Assembly (NCBI RefSeq): GCF_027853965.1
Contig: NZ_JAQGLB010000032.1
Coordinates: 1-56,315 of the forward strand
Length of the DNA stretch: 56,315 nucleotides
Source: Saccharopolyspora indica
Lineage (GTDB): Bacteria > Actinomycetota > Actinomycetes > Mycobacteriales > Pseudonocardiaceae
Reading direction: 5' to 3'
A model generated the notes under the pieces. The model made no database searches. It saw only the letters and a program-made list of their open reading frames with translations, and was not told the origin of the DNA. Position numbers and translations under genes: made by a program. Below, piece after piece: positions 8,410 to 17,014 of the stretch (position 1 is the first letter of the stretch; the number at the start of each line of letters is the position of its first letter).

Positions 8410-8581
8410 CGATTTTGCCTGAAACTGGCGTTCTTGCCCGGCCGCATACTGCGTCGAGAACGCGGCCAGTTTCCGGCAAAATCGACCCGCGCACCACGCA
8501 ACCAGCTACCGCTTTGAACACAAACCCAACCCCTGAGGGCGCGGGAACCGCACTGTCGAACCCACCCGGTATCACTGCCGA
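8410..8581 (+). repeat. ~171-bp repeat element, copy C
   Basis: A direct copy of A. Its hairpin arms are 8410-8427 and 8465-8482 with one mismatch, the TACCGCTTTGAACAC block is near 8507, and the end block is GGTATCACTGCCGA (8568-8581). It stops 16 bases before the stop codon of the minus-strand glycosyltransferase, so its hairpin may also serve as that gene's terminator. Confidence 0.85.
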
Positions 8582-8597
8582 GCGAACGTGCCTCGAC

Positions 8598-9659
8598 TCA
8601 GCCCGTCGCCATCCGATACGCCGTGAGAGTTGCTTCGGCGCAGGCTTGCCAGGTGAAGGTTTTCGCTTGCGTCGTACCGGTTTCTGGATCCGGTGGATCC
8701 GTCAGCGCTCGGTGCAGGGCTTCGCGCAGCGCGCTCGCATCGCCGAAGGGAAAGCGGATCGCACATCCCGCCGTGACTTCGCGGAGGGCGGGGATGTCCG
8801 AGCAGACGACCGGGGTTCCGCAGGCCAGCGCTTCGAGCGCCGGGAGGCCGAATCCCTCGTCGCGGGAGGGGAGAACCAGCGCGCTCGCCCCGGCGACGAG
8901 GCGGCGCAGGTGGTCCTCGGGGAGGTAGCCGGTGCGGATCACCGCTCCGTCGACCCGCGGTTCGCCGGGCCCGGCGATGACCAGCGGCGGGAGGTCCGGG
9001 CCGTGCGCTTCCAGCAGGCCGGGCAGGCCCTTGCGCGGGCCTTCGGCACCGACGAACAGCAGGTACTCCGCGGGAAGCCCGTACCGGGCGCGGAGCTCGG
9101 AATCCATTGGTACAGCGGAGAACCACTCCGGGTCCACGCCGAGCGGAGTGACCGCCAGCTTCTCCCGCGGCACGTCGAGACGCGTGCTGACCGCGTCGGC
9201 GACCGCCGCGGTCGGCGTGCACACCACCTCCGCACGCCGCACCGAACTCCGTACCAGCGCAGGAAGATCCGGCTCCGCCAGCGACGGGTCGTCCAGGAAC
9301 GCGAGGTCGTGCACGGTCACCACGCCCGCCGCTCGGGCGGGTGGTGGCAGCACGAAGTTCGTTCCGTGCACCACGTCCGCGCGGCCCGCGAGGAGCTCGA
9401 CCGGCGGGAAAGCGCCGCGCTGCCACAGCTTTCGCAGCGCGCGGGCCGGGATCGGCGGGCCGACCGCGCGGGTTCCCGGCGGCGCCACCTCGCGCAGCTG
9501 CCGCCAGCCGCGCGTGGTGAAACCGATCAGCCGGACGTCCGCGAGGGAGGTCAAGGCGGTCACCAGGGACGCGGTGTAGCGGCCGATCCCGGTTCGGTTG
9601 CCCAGCAGCGGCGTGCCGTCGAGCAGGACGCGCAGGTCAGCGGCCACGGAAGCGCTCAC
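8598..9659 (-). CDS. Glycosyltransferase family 4 protein
   Basis: A 353-residue GT-B fold enzyme. The N-terminal domain begins LRVLLDGTPLLGNRTGIGRYT, the usual GT4 donor-loop opening. The C-terminal domain has FVGAEGPRKGLP and the donor-binding segment SRDEGFGLPALEALACGTPVV with its Glu-x7-Glu. It transfers a sugar from a nucleotide donor, probably to a lipid-linked wall glycan. The GTG at 9659 overlaps the upstream gene by 23 bases. A GTG at 9647 is an equally possible start. Confidence 0.85.
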   Translation of the reverse strand: MSASVAADLRVLLDGTPLLGNRTGIGRYTASLVTALTSLADVRLIGFTTRGWRQLREVAPPGTRAVGPPIPARALRKLWQRGAFPPVELLAGRADVVHGTNFVLPPPARAAGVVTVHDLAFLDDPSLAEPDLPALVRSSVRRAEVVCTPTAAVADAVSTRLDVPREKLAVTPLGVDPEWFSAVPMDSELRARYGLPAEYLLFVGAEGPRKGLPGLLEAHGPDLPPLVIAGPGEPRVDGAVIRTGYLPEDHLRRLVAGASALVLPSRDEGFGLPALEALACGTPVVCSDIPALREVTAGCAIRFPFGDASALREALHRALTDPPDPETGTTQAKTFTWQACAEATLTAYRMATG

Positions 9660-12165
9660 CGGCGAGCCGCCGCAGACGCCCGGTCGCCCGCTTCGCGACC
9701 TCCAGCGGACCGCCCGCGTCCAGGTATTCGCGCAGCAGCGACAGATCGCGGCGCACCGCCTCGGCACCGTTGATCTGCGGGCTGCGCACCAGCGGCGAGG
9801 ACGCCTTGAGCCGGTCGGCGGCCGGGCGCGGGTCGCGGCAGAACTCGGTGAGCGGCGCCAGCACCGACTCCCAGGTGAACCGCTCCCGCACCGGTTCGAT
9901 CCGGCGGCGGCACTCCGCGGCGAACTCCTCGTCGTAGAGCACCTTCTCCAGCGCGGCGGCCAGCGCGTCCGGGTCCTCGGGCGGGACCACGACGCCGATG
10001 CGCTCCGAGCGCACCAGGTCGGCGAACGAGTCGCCGTCGGTGGTCACCACCGGCAGCCCCGACCACAGGTAGTCCAGCACCCTGGTGCGGAACGCGAACG
10101 TCGTCTCCACGTGCTCGAAGTGGCTGGTCACACCGCAGTCGGCGTCCAGCAGGTAGTTCTGCCGCTCGTGGTAGGGCACCCAGGTCTCGTTGAAGAACGC
10201 GAACTTGCCGGTCATCCCGAGCCTGCGCGCCAGCTCGCGGGTGCGCCCGGCCATGCCCATCTCCGGGACGTCCGGGTTCGGGTGCTTCATGCCGAGGAAG
10301 AACAGCCGGACGTCGTTGTGCCGCTCGGAGATCCGGTGCACCGCGTGCAGCAGCGTCAGCGGGTCGAACCAGCTGTAGACGCCGCCCGCCCACAGCACCA
10401 CCTTGTCGTCGGCGGAGATGCCGGGGCGGGTGCCCTTGATCGCCGGGCCGGTGCGGCGCGGGGCCGTCGACGGCAGGCCGAAGGGCACCACCGACAGCAG
10501 CGAGCGGACCGTCGGGTCGTTGTCGTAGAGTCCCGGCGTCAGGCGGCCCAGCGAGGCCAGGTGCCCGAGCCAGAAGTGCCGCTGCCGCTCGGAGGCGCAG
10601 AGGAAGAAGTCGCCGCGCTGCAGCTGGGTGTTGAGCACCTTGGTGACCCCGGCCAGGTCCTTGGCGCGGCGCTCGTCGTCGGTGTCCCGGCCCTGTTCGA
10701 GCAGCTCCAGGTGCATCGGGTCGTACACGTCGCAGACCACGATCTTGCTGGAGTCGACCTTCTTGAGCGAGGGCACCATCTCCAGCACGTGGCCCTGCAG
10801 CACCACGATGTCGGCCCAGTCGACGTGCGCGGCCAGCTCGCGCGGTTTGGCCGCGTGCACCTCGAACTCCGCCTGCGGCGGGCTGACCAGGTCGTTGACG
10901 CTGACCAGCCGGACCTGGTGCTCGACGGAGAGCACCTCGGCCATGTGCCAGGCGCGGATCGCGGGCCCGGCCATCCGCTCGGTGACCGCGTCGCCGGTGA
11001 TCACCACGATCTTGCGCGGCCTGCCGAAGACCTCGTCCAGGCCGAAGGCCTCGACCAGCGCGTCGTGCGCGGCGAGGTAGCGGGGCAGCGGGTAGGCCGG
11101 TTCCATCGCCTTGCGCATCAGCGGAACCAGGTCGGCGTCGGTGCGCACCCGCGCCTGCTGCTCCTGCTCGCGGGAGAGCTTCAGCGACGGCAGCAGCTCC
11201 ACGAACTGGTCGATGGCCAGCATCCCGGCCAGCGCCGAGCGGTCGACCGGCACCGGACCGTCGTCCTCGGTCTCGCCGCGCCGGGTGATCTCCAGCTGCG
11301 TCGGGTCGATCTCGCCGCGGGCGGTGGCCCGCCGCACCGCCAGCGCCATCGCCGCGGGCAGCGCCTTCGCCAGGGTCTCGTCGGAGACGTTCTTGTAGAG
11401 CGCGGCGAGCGCGTTGCGCTCCAGCAGGTAGTGCTCGCGCGCGGAGGCGATGTCGGCCATCGACGCGTGGTGGCGGTGGAAGGTCAGCGACCGCGGCTCG
11501 TAGCGGACCCGCCAGCCGCGCAGGTTCAGCCGCCAGCCCAGGTCCACGTCCTCGTAGAACATGAAGAAGCGCTCGTCGAAGCCGTCCAGCGCGGCGAACA
11601 GCTCGGCCCGCACGAACAGCGCCGACCCGGTGCCGAACAGCACGTCCCGCGATGCGTCGTGCGAGCCGTCGTCGAGCTCGCCGGCGTGCCGCTTGTAGCC
11701 CATGCCGAACCAGGTGAGCCCGCCGTCGACGAAGTCGATGTGCCGCCCCTCCCAGTCCAGCACCTTGCTGGCGACCGCGCCCACGGTCGGCTCGGCGCGC
11801 AGCACCGCGACCGCCGCGCGCACCCAGTCGCGGTCCGGGCGGGCGTCGTTGTTGAGGAACGCCAGCACCTGCCCGGTGGCCGCGCGGGCGGCGAGGTTGC
11901 AGCCACCGGCGAAACCGAGGTTGCGGCCCGACTCGATCAGCTGCACGTCCGGGGCGGCGGCGCGGATCCGCTCGGCGCTGCCGTCGCCGGAGGCGTTGTC
12001 GACGCAGAGCACCTCCAGCCGGTCGGCCGGGTAGTCCAGCTCCTCGCGCAGCGCGCGCAGGCATTCGACGGTGTCGTCGGCGCCGCGGTAGTTCACCACG
12101 ATCACCGACACCAGGGGCAGGTTGCTGGGGTCCGACGTCTCAGCCACGCCTAAAGCGTGCACCAT
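9637..12165 (-). CDS. Bifunctional GT2-GT4 glycosyltransferase fusion
   Basis: An 842-residue protein with two complete glycosyltransferase modules. The GT2 module at about 17-230 has VVNYRG, VDNASGDGS (55-63), LNNDARPD (104-111) and the base region YEDVDLGWR. A helical linker spans about 240-370. The GT4 module at about 375-790 starts KIVVITGDAV and carries VLWAGGVYSW, VTSHFEHVET and SGLPVVTTDGDSF. It probably adds two successive sugars to a glycan. The ATG at 12165 has GGAAGG upstream. It forms an operon with the GT2 before it and the GT4 after it. Confidence 0.85.
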   Translation of the reverse strand: MVHALGVAETSDPSNLPLVSVIVVNYRGADDTVECLRALREELDYPADRLEVLCVDNASGDGSAERIRAAAPDVQLIESGRNLGFAGGCNLAARAATGQVLAFLNNDARPDRDWVRAAVAVLRAEPTVGAVASKVLDWEGRHIDFVDGGLTWFGMGYKRHAGELDDGSHDASRDVLFGTGSALFVRAELFAALDGFDERFFMFYEDVDLGWRLNLRGWRVRYEPRSLTFHRHHASMADIASAREHYLLERNALAALYKNVSDETLAKALPAAMALAVRRATARGEIDPTQLEITRRGETEDDGPVPVDRSALAGMLAIDQFVELLPSLKLSREQEQQARVRTDADLVPLMRKAMEPAYPLPRYLAAHDALVEAFGLDEVFGRPRKIVVITGDAVTERMAGPAIRAWHMAEVLSVEHQVRLVSVNDLVSPPQAEFEVHAAKPRELAAHVDWADIVVLQGHVLEMVPSLKKVDSSKIVVCDVYDPMHLELLEQGRDTDDERRAKDLAGVTKVLNTQLQRGDFFLCASERQRHFWLGHLASLGRLTPGLYDNDPTVRSLLSVVPFGLPSTAPRRTGPAIKGTRPGISADDKVVLWAGGVYSWFDPLTLLHAVHRISERHNDVRLFFLGMKHPNPDVPEMGMAGRTRELARRLGMTGKFAFFNETWVPYHERQNYLLDADCGVTSHFEHVETTFAFRTRVLDYLWSGLPVVTTDGDSFADLVRSERIGVVVPPEDPDALAAALEKVLYDEEFAAECRRRIEPVRERFTWESVLAPLTEFCRDPRPAADRLKASSPLVRSPQINGAEAVRRDLSLLREYLDAGGPLEVAKRATGRLRRLAGERFRGR

Positions 12166-12211
12166 GCCACCTTCCCGATCTGAGCCGCCTACCCGTTCTG
12201 GCCGGTTCTGC

Positions 12212-13135
12212 TCAGCGGCCCGCCCACTCCCGCCACACGCGCTCGACCGGGACGGTCCGGGTGATGCGGCGGCGTTCCCGCAGCGTCGCGGGCAGGCCTC
12301 CGGCCACCTCGGCGAGGACGCGCAGCCGGAGCCAGACGCGGAAGTTCGCGGCGGCGGGAACGTTCTTGCGCAGCGGCAGCGCGCAGGTGATCGCGGCGAA
12401 GCGGGCGAGCTCGCGCGCGGCGACCTTCGCGGGAGCGCAGCGCAGCAGCATGAACAGCCGGTTGCGCTCGTTCCAGCGGTGGAACAGCGGAGAGCCGGGC
12501 TGCGTGCTCGCGCCGTGAGCGTGCTCGGCGACGGCTTCGGGCACCGTGACGATCCGGTGCCCGGCCAGGCGCAGGCGCCAGGACGTGTCGGTGTCCTCGT
12601 AGTAGCAGAAGAACCGTGCCGGGACGCCTCCCGCCTCGCGCAGCAGATCGGTGCGCAGCAGCGCTGCGCCGCCGCAGAACCCGAACATCTCGCCGGAGGC
12701 TTGAGGCGCGTCAGCGCCGTGGCCGTCGGCCGTGAGGCGGAGGCCGGCGGATTGAGTGCGGCCGTCCGACGTGCGGAGCACGGAGGCCGCCGCAGCCGCG
12801 GAGCGGTCCGCGTCGAGCGCGGCCTCCAGCGCCGCGAGCCAGCCGGAGGCCGGCGCGGCGTCGTCGTTGAGCCACGCGATGTAGGGCGTGCGGACGCGCG
12901 TCAGCGCGGCGGCTACGCCGCCGGCGTAGCCGCGGTTGCGGCGGAGGCGGAGCACTTCGGGCGCCGAGGGGTGCGCGGCGATCAGCTCGGCGGTGCCGTC
13001 GTCGGAGGCGTTGTCCACCACGATGGTCCGATGTGGACGGTCTTGGGCGGCCAGCGCGTCCAGGCAGGACTCGATGTGCTCCCGCCCCCGCCAGGTCACC
13101 ACGACAACGGTGCTGCGCACCTGCTCCGACGTCAC
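12212..13135 (-). CDS. Glycosyltransferase family 2 protein
   Basis: A 307-residue GT-A enzyme of the rhamnosyltransferase-like group. It has VVVVTWRGREHI, VVDNASDDGTAEL, the metal-binding NDDAAP and the YYEDTDTSWRL segment of the catalytic-base region, with a basic amphipathic C-terminus. The GTG at 13135 (start VTSEQVRST) is preferred. Longer frames add only an Arg-rich stretch with no homology. It is divergent from the GT4 gene at 13210, 74 bases away, and begins the three-gene minus-strand GT operon. Confidence 0.85.
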   Translation of the reverse strand: MTSEQVRSTVVVVTWRGREHIESCLDALAAQDRPHRTIVVDNASDDGTAELIAAHPSAPEVLRLRRNRGYAGGVAAALTRVRTPYIAWLNDDAAPASGWLAALEAALDADRSAAAAASVLRTSDGRTQSAGLRLTADGHGADAPQASGEMFGFCGGAALLRTDLLREAGGVPARFFCYYEDTDTSWRLRLAGHRIVTVPEAVAEHAHGASTQPGSPLFHRWNERNRLFMLLRCAPAKVAARELARFAAITCALPLRKNVPAAANFRVWLRLRVLAEVAGGLPATLRERRRITRTVPVERVWREWAGR

Positions 13136-13209
13136 GGTCGAAGACGTTACGCGGAGCCCGTGCCCCGGTCGTCGGCACCTGAGCGCCGGGTGCGTGGGAA
13201 GCTGGGCGG

Positions 13210-14289
13210 GTGCCCGAGCTCGTCGCGATCGCTGAGCAGCTGCTCGCGCCCGTCCCCGGCGGGACCGGCCGCTACACCCGGGAACTGCTGCGCGCGCTGG
13301 CCGAGACCGCACCAGCGGGGTGGGAGATCAGCAGCGTGATCAGCCGCGGCGATCCCGAAGCCGCGCGAGTGCCCGGCGTTGCCGGGCCACGAGTGCTGCC
13401 GCTGCCGCGGCGCGCGCTGATCGCGGCGTGGGAGCGCGGTGTCCCGCTGTGGCCGGGCGGTGACTCCGTGCACGCCATGACGCCCCTCGCGCCCCCCGCC
13501 AAGCGCGGGCGCGGGCTGGTGGTGACCGTGCACGACACCGTCCCGTGGACGCATCCGGAAACCTTGACGCCGCGCGGTGCTTCCTGGCACCGCAGGGCGA
13601 TCGGCCGGGCCGCGCGGCAAGCCGATGCGCTGGTCGTGCCCACCGCCGCCGTGGCTGCCGAGCTCGCCGAGCACGTCCGCGCGACCCGGCTGCAGGTGAT
13701 CGGCGAGGGCGTGAGCCCGGCGCTGCTGGCCGAGCCCGACCCGGCCGCGCGGCTCGACCTGCCGGAGCGGTACGTGCTGGCCATCGGCACCATCGAACCC
13801 CGCAAGGGCTACCCGCACCTGGTGCGCGCGATGGCCGACGTCCCGGACGTCCCGCTGCTGGTCGTCGGCCACCAGGGCTGGGGCGGGGTGGACGTGGCGC
13901 GGATCGCCGCGGACTGCGGCGTCGACCGGGTGCGCGTGCTGTCGTCGGTCTCCGACGCCGAACTCGCGGTCCTGCTGCGCAACGCCACCGTGCTGGCCGC
14001 GCCCAGCCTCGCGGAGGGCTTCGGGCTGCCGCTGGTCGAGGCGATGGCGCTCGGCGTGCCCGTCGTGCACTCCGATGCGCCCGCGTTGGTGGAGGTCGCC
14101 GGGGGAGCGGGGGTGGTGGTGCCGCGCGCCGATCCGGTGGCGCTCGGCGCCGCGCTGCGCGAGGTGCTCGGCGATCCGGCGCGGCGCGCGGAGCTGAGCG
14201 CGGCCGGGCACCGGCGTGTAGCGGATTTCACCTGGACCCGGGTCGCACGCGAGGTCTGGGCGCTGCACCGGGCAGTCGCCGGTGACTGA
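13210..14289 (+). CDS. Glycosyltransferase family 4 protein
   Basis: A 359-residue GT-B enzyme. The opening is VPGGTGRYTRELL. The mid segment VTVHDTVPWTHPE and AIGTIEPRKGYPHLVRA are typical of wall-polysaccharide mannosyl- or rhamnosyltransferases. The donor site is PSLAEGFGLPLVEAMALGVPVV, followed by a C-terminal FTWTRVAREV. It starts at GTG 13210. A GT4 paralogue with the same architecture follows 70 bases later. Donor and acceptor are unknown. Confidence 0.85.
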   Translation: MPELVAIAEQLLAPVPGGTGRYTRELLRALAETAPAGWEISSVISRGDPEAARVPGVAGPRVLPLPRRALIAAWERGVPLWPGGDSVHAMTPLAPPAKRGRGLVVTVHDTVPWTHPETLTPRGASWHRRAIGRAARQADALVVPTAAVAAELAEHVRATRLQVIGEGVSPALLAEPDPAARLDLPERYVLAIGTIEPRKGYPHLVRAMADVPDVPLLVVGHQGWGGVDVARIAADCGVDRVRVLSSVSDAELAVLLRNATVLAAPSLAEGFGLPLVEAMALGVPVVHSDAPALVEVAGGAGVVVPRADPVALGAALREVLGDPARRAELSAAGHRRVADFTWTRVAREVWALHRAVAGD

Positions 14290-14347
14290 ACGGGATAGAC
14301 CAGAACACATTTTCACGTACACGTCCCGGGTCGGACGTTTCGCCCCG

Positions 14348-14353
14348 TAATCT
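14348..14353 (+). promoter_or_regulatory. -10 element of a leaderless promoter
   Basis: TAATCT is separated by 6 bases from the GTG start at 14360, so transcription should begin at the start codon. No convincing -35 is visible. Confidence 0.5.
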
Positions 14354-14359
14354 GCTCTG

Positions 14360-15511
14360 GTGCACAGAGGCGAGCCGCACATCCTCATCGACGCCACCGC
14401 AGTACCCGCGGACCGAGGCGGCGTCGGCCGGTACGTCGACTCCCTGCTGGCGGCGCTGGACGCCGACGGCGCGCGGCTCACGGTCGCCTGCCAGCCCCGC
14501 GACGCGGAGCTGTACGCGGCCATCGCGCCGCACACCGACGTGGTGCCCGCCGCCGAAGCCGTCGCGACCCGCACCGCGCGGCTGACCTGGGAGCAGACCA
14601 CCCTGCCGCTGCTGGTGCGGCGGCTCGGCGCCGACGTCCTGCACTCCCCGCACTACACGACCCCGCTGGCCAACCCGGCGGCATCGGTGGTGACCCTGCA
14701 CGACGCCACGTTCTTCACCAACCCGGCCGTGCACTCGCCGGTCAAGGCCCGCTTCTTCCGCGCGTGGACGCGCACCGCGCTGCGCCGCGCGACGCTGTGC
14801 ATCGTGCCGAGCGAGGCGACCGCCGCCGAGCTCAACCGCTCCGTCGGCGCCGACCGGGCCCGGATGCCGGTGATGTTCCACGGCGTCGACCCGGACCGGT
14901 TCCACCCGCCGACGCCGGAGGAGGTCCAGGCGGTCCGCGACCGGCTGAGCCTGCACGACCAGCCCTACGTCGCCTTCCTCGGCGCGCTGGAACCCCGCAA
15001 GAACGTGCCCGCGCTGATCCGCGGCTTCACGCTGGCCTGCCAGGGCCGCACCGACTCGCCCGCGCTGGTGCTGGCCGGCCAACCGGGCTGGGACACCCGC
15101 GTGGAGCGGGCGCTGGAAGCGGTGCCGCACCGGATCCGGGTGATCCGCGCCGGCTACCTGCCGTTCGGGCAGCTCGCCGGATTCCTCGGCGGCGCGGACG
15201 TCGTCGCCTACCCGAGCCTGGGCGAGGGCTTCGGCCTCCCGGTCCTGGAAGCGATGGCCTGCGGAGCGCCCGTGCTCACCACCCGGCGCCTGAGCCTGCC
15301 CGAAGTCGGCGGCGACGCCGTCGCGTACTGCGGCGTCGGAGCCGGGGACATCGCGGCGGGCCTCACCGAACTGCTCGACGACCCGGCCCGCCGAGCCACG
15401 CTGGCGGCCGCGGCGCAGCGCCGGGCCAAGGAGTTCACCTGGGCGGCCTGCGCGACCCAGCACCGCACGGCCTTCGCCCGCGCCCACCACATCCACCTCC
15501 GCACCCGCTGA
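14360..15511 (+). CDS. Glycosyltransferase family 4 protein
   Basis: A 383-residue GT-B enzyme paralogous to the preceding gene. It opens ILIDATAVPADRGGVGRYVD, with HSPHYTTPL and VTLHDATFF in the N-terminal domain. The C-terminal domain has FLGALEPRKNVPALIR and PSLGEGFGLPVLEAMACGAPV, and the protein closes with FTWAACATQH. It probably extends the same surface glycan. The start at GTG 14360 is supported by a leaderless -10 and by lack of homology upstream. Confidence 0.87.
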   Translation: MHRGEPHILIDATAVPADRGGVGRYVDSLLAALDADGARLTVACQPRDAELYAAIAPHTDVVPAAEAVATRTARLTWEQTTLPLLVRRLGADVLHSPHYTTPLANPAASVVTLHDATFFTNPAVHSPVKARFFRAWTRTALRRATLCIVPSEATAAELNRSVGADRARMPVMFHGVDPDRFHPPTPEEVQAVRDRLSLHDQPYVAFLGALEPRKNVPALIRGFTLACQGRTDSPALVLAGQPGWDTRVERALEAVPHRIRVIRAGYLPFGQLAGFLGGADVVAYPSLGEGFGLPVLEAMACGAPVLTTRRLSLPEVGGDAVAYCGVGAGDIAAGLTELLDDPARRATLAAAAQRRAKEFTWAACATQHRTAFARAHHIHLRTR

Positions 15512-15584
15512 CCGCTCCTAGCTCCCGGACTCGTTCGCACGGTCGGGTTCGGCGGCTGCGGGACGTTCGGCAGAATGTGACGGC

Positions 15585-16445
15585 GTGACCGAAGCGCGCA
15601 CCTACGGCGATGAACTCGCCGTTGTCACCGTGACCTATTCGCCGGGCGAGACGCTGGGGCGGTTCCTCGACACCCTGCAACGGGCGTCGGACCGCCGGAT
15701 CCGGGTGATCATCGCCGACAACGGCTCCACCGACGGCGAACCGGAGCGCGCCGCCGACGAGCGCGCCGACGTCGACTTCGTGCCCACCGGCGGCAACCTC
15801 GGCTACGGCGGCGGCGCCAACCGCGGCGTGGCGCAGCTGGGCAGCGAGTACGGCTGGGTGGTCATCGCCAACCCCGACCTGGAGTGGGAGCCGGGCGCGC
15901 TCGACGAACTGCTCGCGGCGGCGAAGCGCTGGCCGCGCGGCGGATCGTTCGGCCCGCTGATCAAGGAGCCCGGCGGCGAGGTCTACCCGTCGGCCCGGAT
16001 GCTGCCCTCGATCGGCCGCGGCGCCGGGCACGCGGTGTTCGGCAAGGTGTGGCCGGGCAATCCGTGGACCCGCGCCTACCGGCAGTCCGAGGCGGAGATC
16101 ACCGAACGCCCGGCGGGCTGGCTCTCCGGCTCCTGCCTGCTGCTGCGCCGCGAGGCCTTCGACTCCATCGACGGCTTCGACCCCCGCTACTTCATGTACT
16201 TCGAGGACGTCGACCTGGGCGACCGGCTGCGCCGCAACGGCTGGCTCAACATCTACGTGCCGAGCGCCGAGGTCATGCACATCGGCGGCCGCTCCACCTC
16301 GAAGGCGGCCAAGCGGATGCTGCTCGAACACCACCGCAGCGCCTACCGCTACCTCGCCGACCGCCACCAGGGTCCGATCTGGGCCCCGCTGCGACTCGCC
16401 CTGCGCGCAGCCCTGGCGATCCGAGCTCGAATCGAAACTCGTTGA
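15585..16445 (+). CDS. WbbL-like GT2 rhamnosyltransferase
   Basis: A 286-residue GT-A enzyme resembling mycobacterial WbbL (Rv3265c), which adds L-rhamnose to polyprenyl-diphospho-GlcNAc to build the linkage unit of arabinogalactan. Motifs: VTVTYSPGETL, IIADNGSTDGEPE (43-55), GGNLGYGGGANRG, the donor/metal segment IANPDLEWEP (94-103) and FMYFEDVDLGDRLR (204-217). The C-terminal HHRSAYRY is typical of the group. Position between rmlD and the manC-like gene matches mycobacteria, except for the intervening GT cluster. Confidence 0.85.
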   Translation: MTEARTYGDELAVVTVTYSPGETLGRFLDTLQRASDRRIRVIIADNGSTDGEPERAADERADVDFVPTGGNLGYGGGANRGVAQLGSEYGWVVIANPDLEWEPGALDELLAAAKRWPRGGSFGPLIKEPGGEVYPSARMLPSIGRGAGHAVFGKVWPGNPWTRAYRQSEAEITERPAGWLSGSCLLLRREAFDSIDGFDPRYFMYFEDVDLGDRLRRNGWLNIYVPSAEVMHIGGRSTSKAAKRMLLEHHRSAYRYLADRHQGPIWAPLRLALRAALAIRARIETR

Positions 16446-16458
16446 CCGGCGCGCCGAT

Positions 16459-16842
16459 CTAGTACTGGGGGTACTGCTGCTGGTTGGCCTGCGAACCGAG
16501 CGGGCCGAACTCGTTCGGGCCGCGCTGCGAGTGGTACGGGTTCGGCGGCAGCCCCTGCCCGTAGTCCTCGGTCGGCCAGCCCTGCTGCGGATCGGTCTGC
16601 TGGTACTGCGGCGGCGGGTGCTGCTCGGTCTGCTGGTACTGCTGGGCGGGCTGCGGCTGCCGCTGTCCGGAGGGGATCACCTGCGTGGTGTCCGGCGAAT
16701 CGGCCTGGTCGACCACATCGCGCGGGATGCGCACGGTGTTCGCCGCGTCCATCGGGGAGATGGCGTTGTCCGGTGTGACGACGAACGCGCCGCGTGCCCG
16801 CGCGCGAGCAAGTGCTTCGTCGGCTCGGAGGCGCGGGTCCAT
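16459..16842 (-). CDS. Hypothetical Gln/Pro-rich protein
   Basis: A 127-residue protein. An ordered N-terminal half (DEALARARARGAFVVTPDNAISPMDAANTVRIPRDVV) is followed by a low-complexity tail rich in Gln, Pro and Tyr, with repeated QYQQTE/QYQQTD units and a final QQQYPQY. There is no signal peptide or membrane helix. The ATG at 16842 has GAGGG 7 bases upstream. It lies antisense between wbbL and the manC-like gene, 13 bases from the wbbL stop. Not assigned to a known family. A protein-interaction role for the tail is speculation. Confidence 0.75.
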   Translation of the reverse strand: MDPRLRADEALARARARGAFVVTPDNAISPMDAANTVRIPRDVVDQADSPDTTQVIPSGQRQPQPAQQYQQTEQHPPPQYQQTDPQQGWPTEDYGQGLPPNPYHSQRGPNEFGPLGSQANQQQYPQY

Positions 16843-17014
16843 GGGAGGCCCTCTCAGTCGTTCGCAGTCGGTGGTCCGCCGGGGGCGGGCGTCGAGCCGG
16901 GCGCGGCCGTTCTGGGACGGGCCCGGTGTTCATTATGCCGTTGGTCCTGCCAGAGTATTCCCCCCAATGGGTTTTCGTCAGGGAAGTCCGTCAGGTAGAG
17001 GAGGAGCCAAGCCG

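Larger units (their letters stand above)
7767..8597. other. Non-coding repeat-rich region between rfbD and a glycosyltransferase gene
   Basis: About 830 bases without a credible gene, lying between two convergent genes. The first 190 bases hold a weak hairpin (7880-7915). The rest is almost entirely three copies of a ~171-bp repeat, annotated separately. Open frames crossing it arise from the repeats and show no protein family. Confidence 0.8.

Noticed and set aside
7950..8581. CRISPR-like array
   Set aside because: The repeats are ~171 bp, differ in orientation and number only three. There are no short regular spacers and no cas genes nearby.
9598..12153. An 851-codon open frame antisense to the GT2-GT4 fusion
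   Set aside because: It is rich in Arg, Gly, His and Val with no family motif, and is a mirror of the third-position GC bias of the real gene. The other long antisense frames (for example opposite the LCP, manB, manA and secA genes) are rejected for the same reason.
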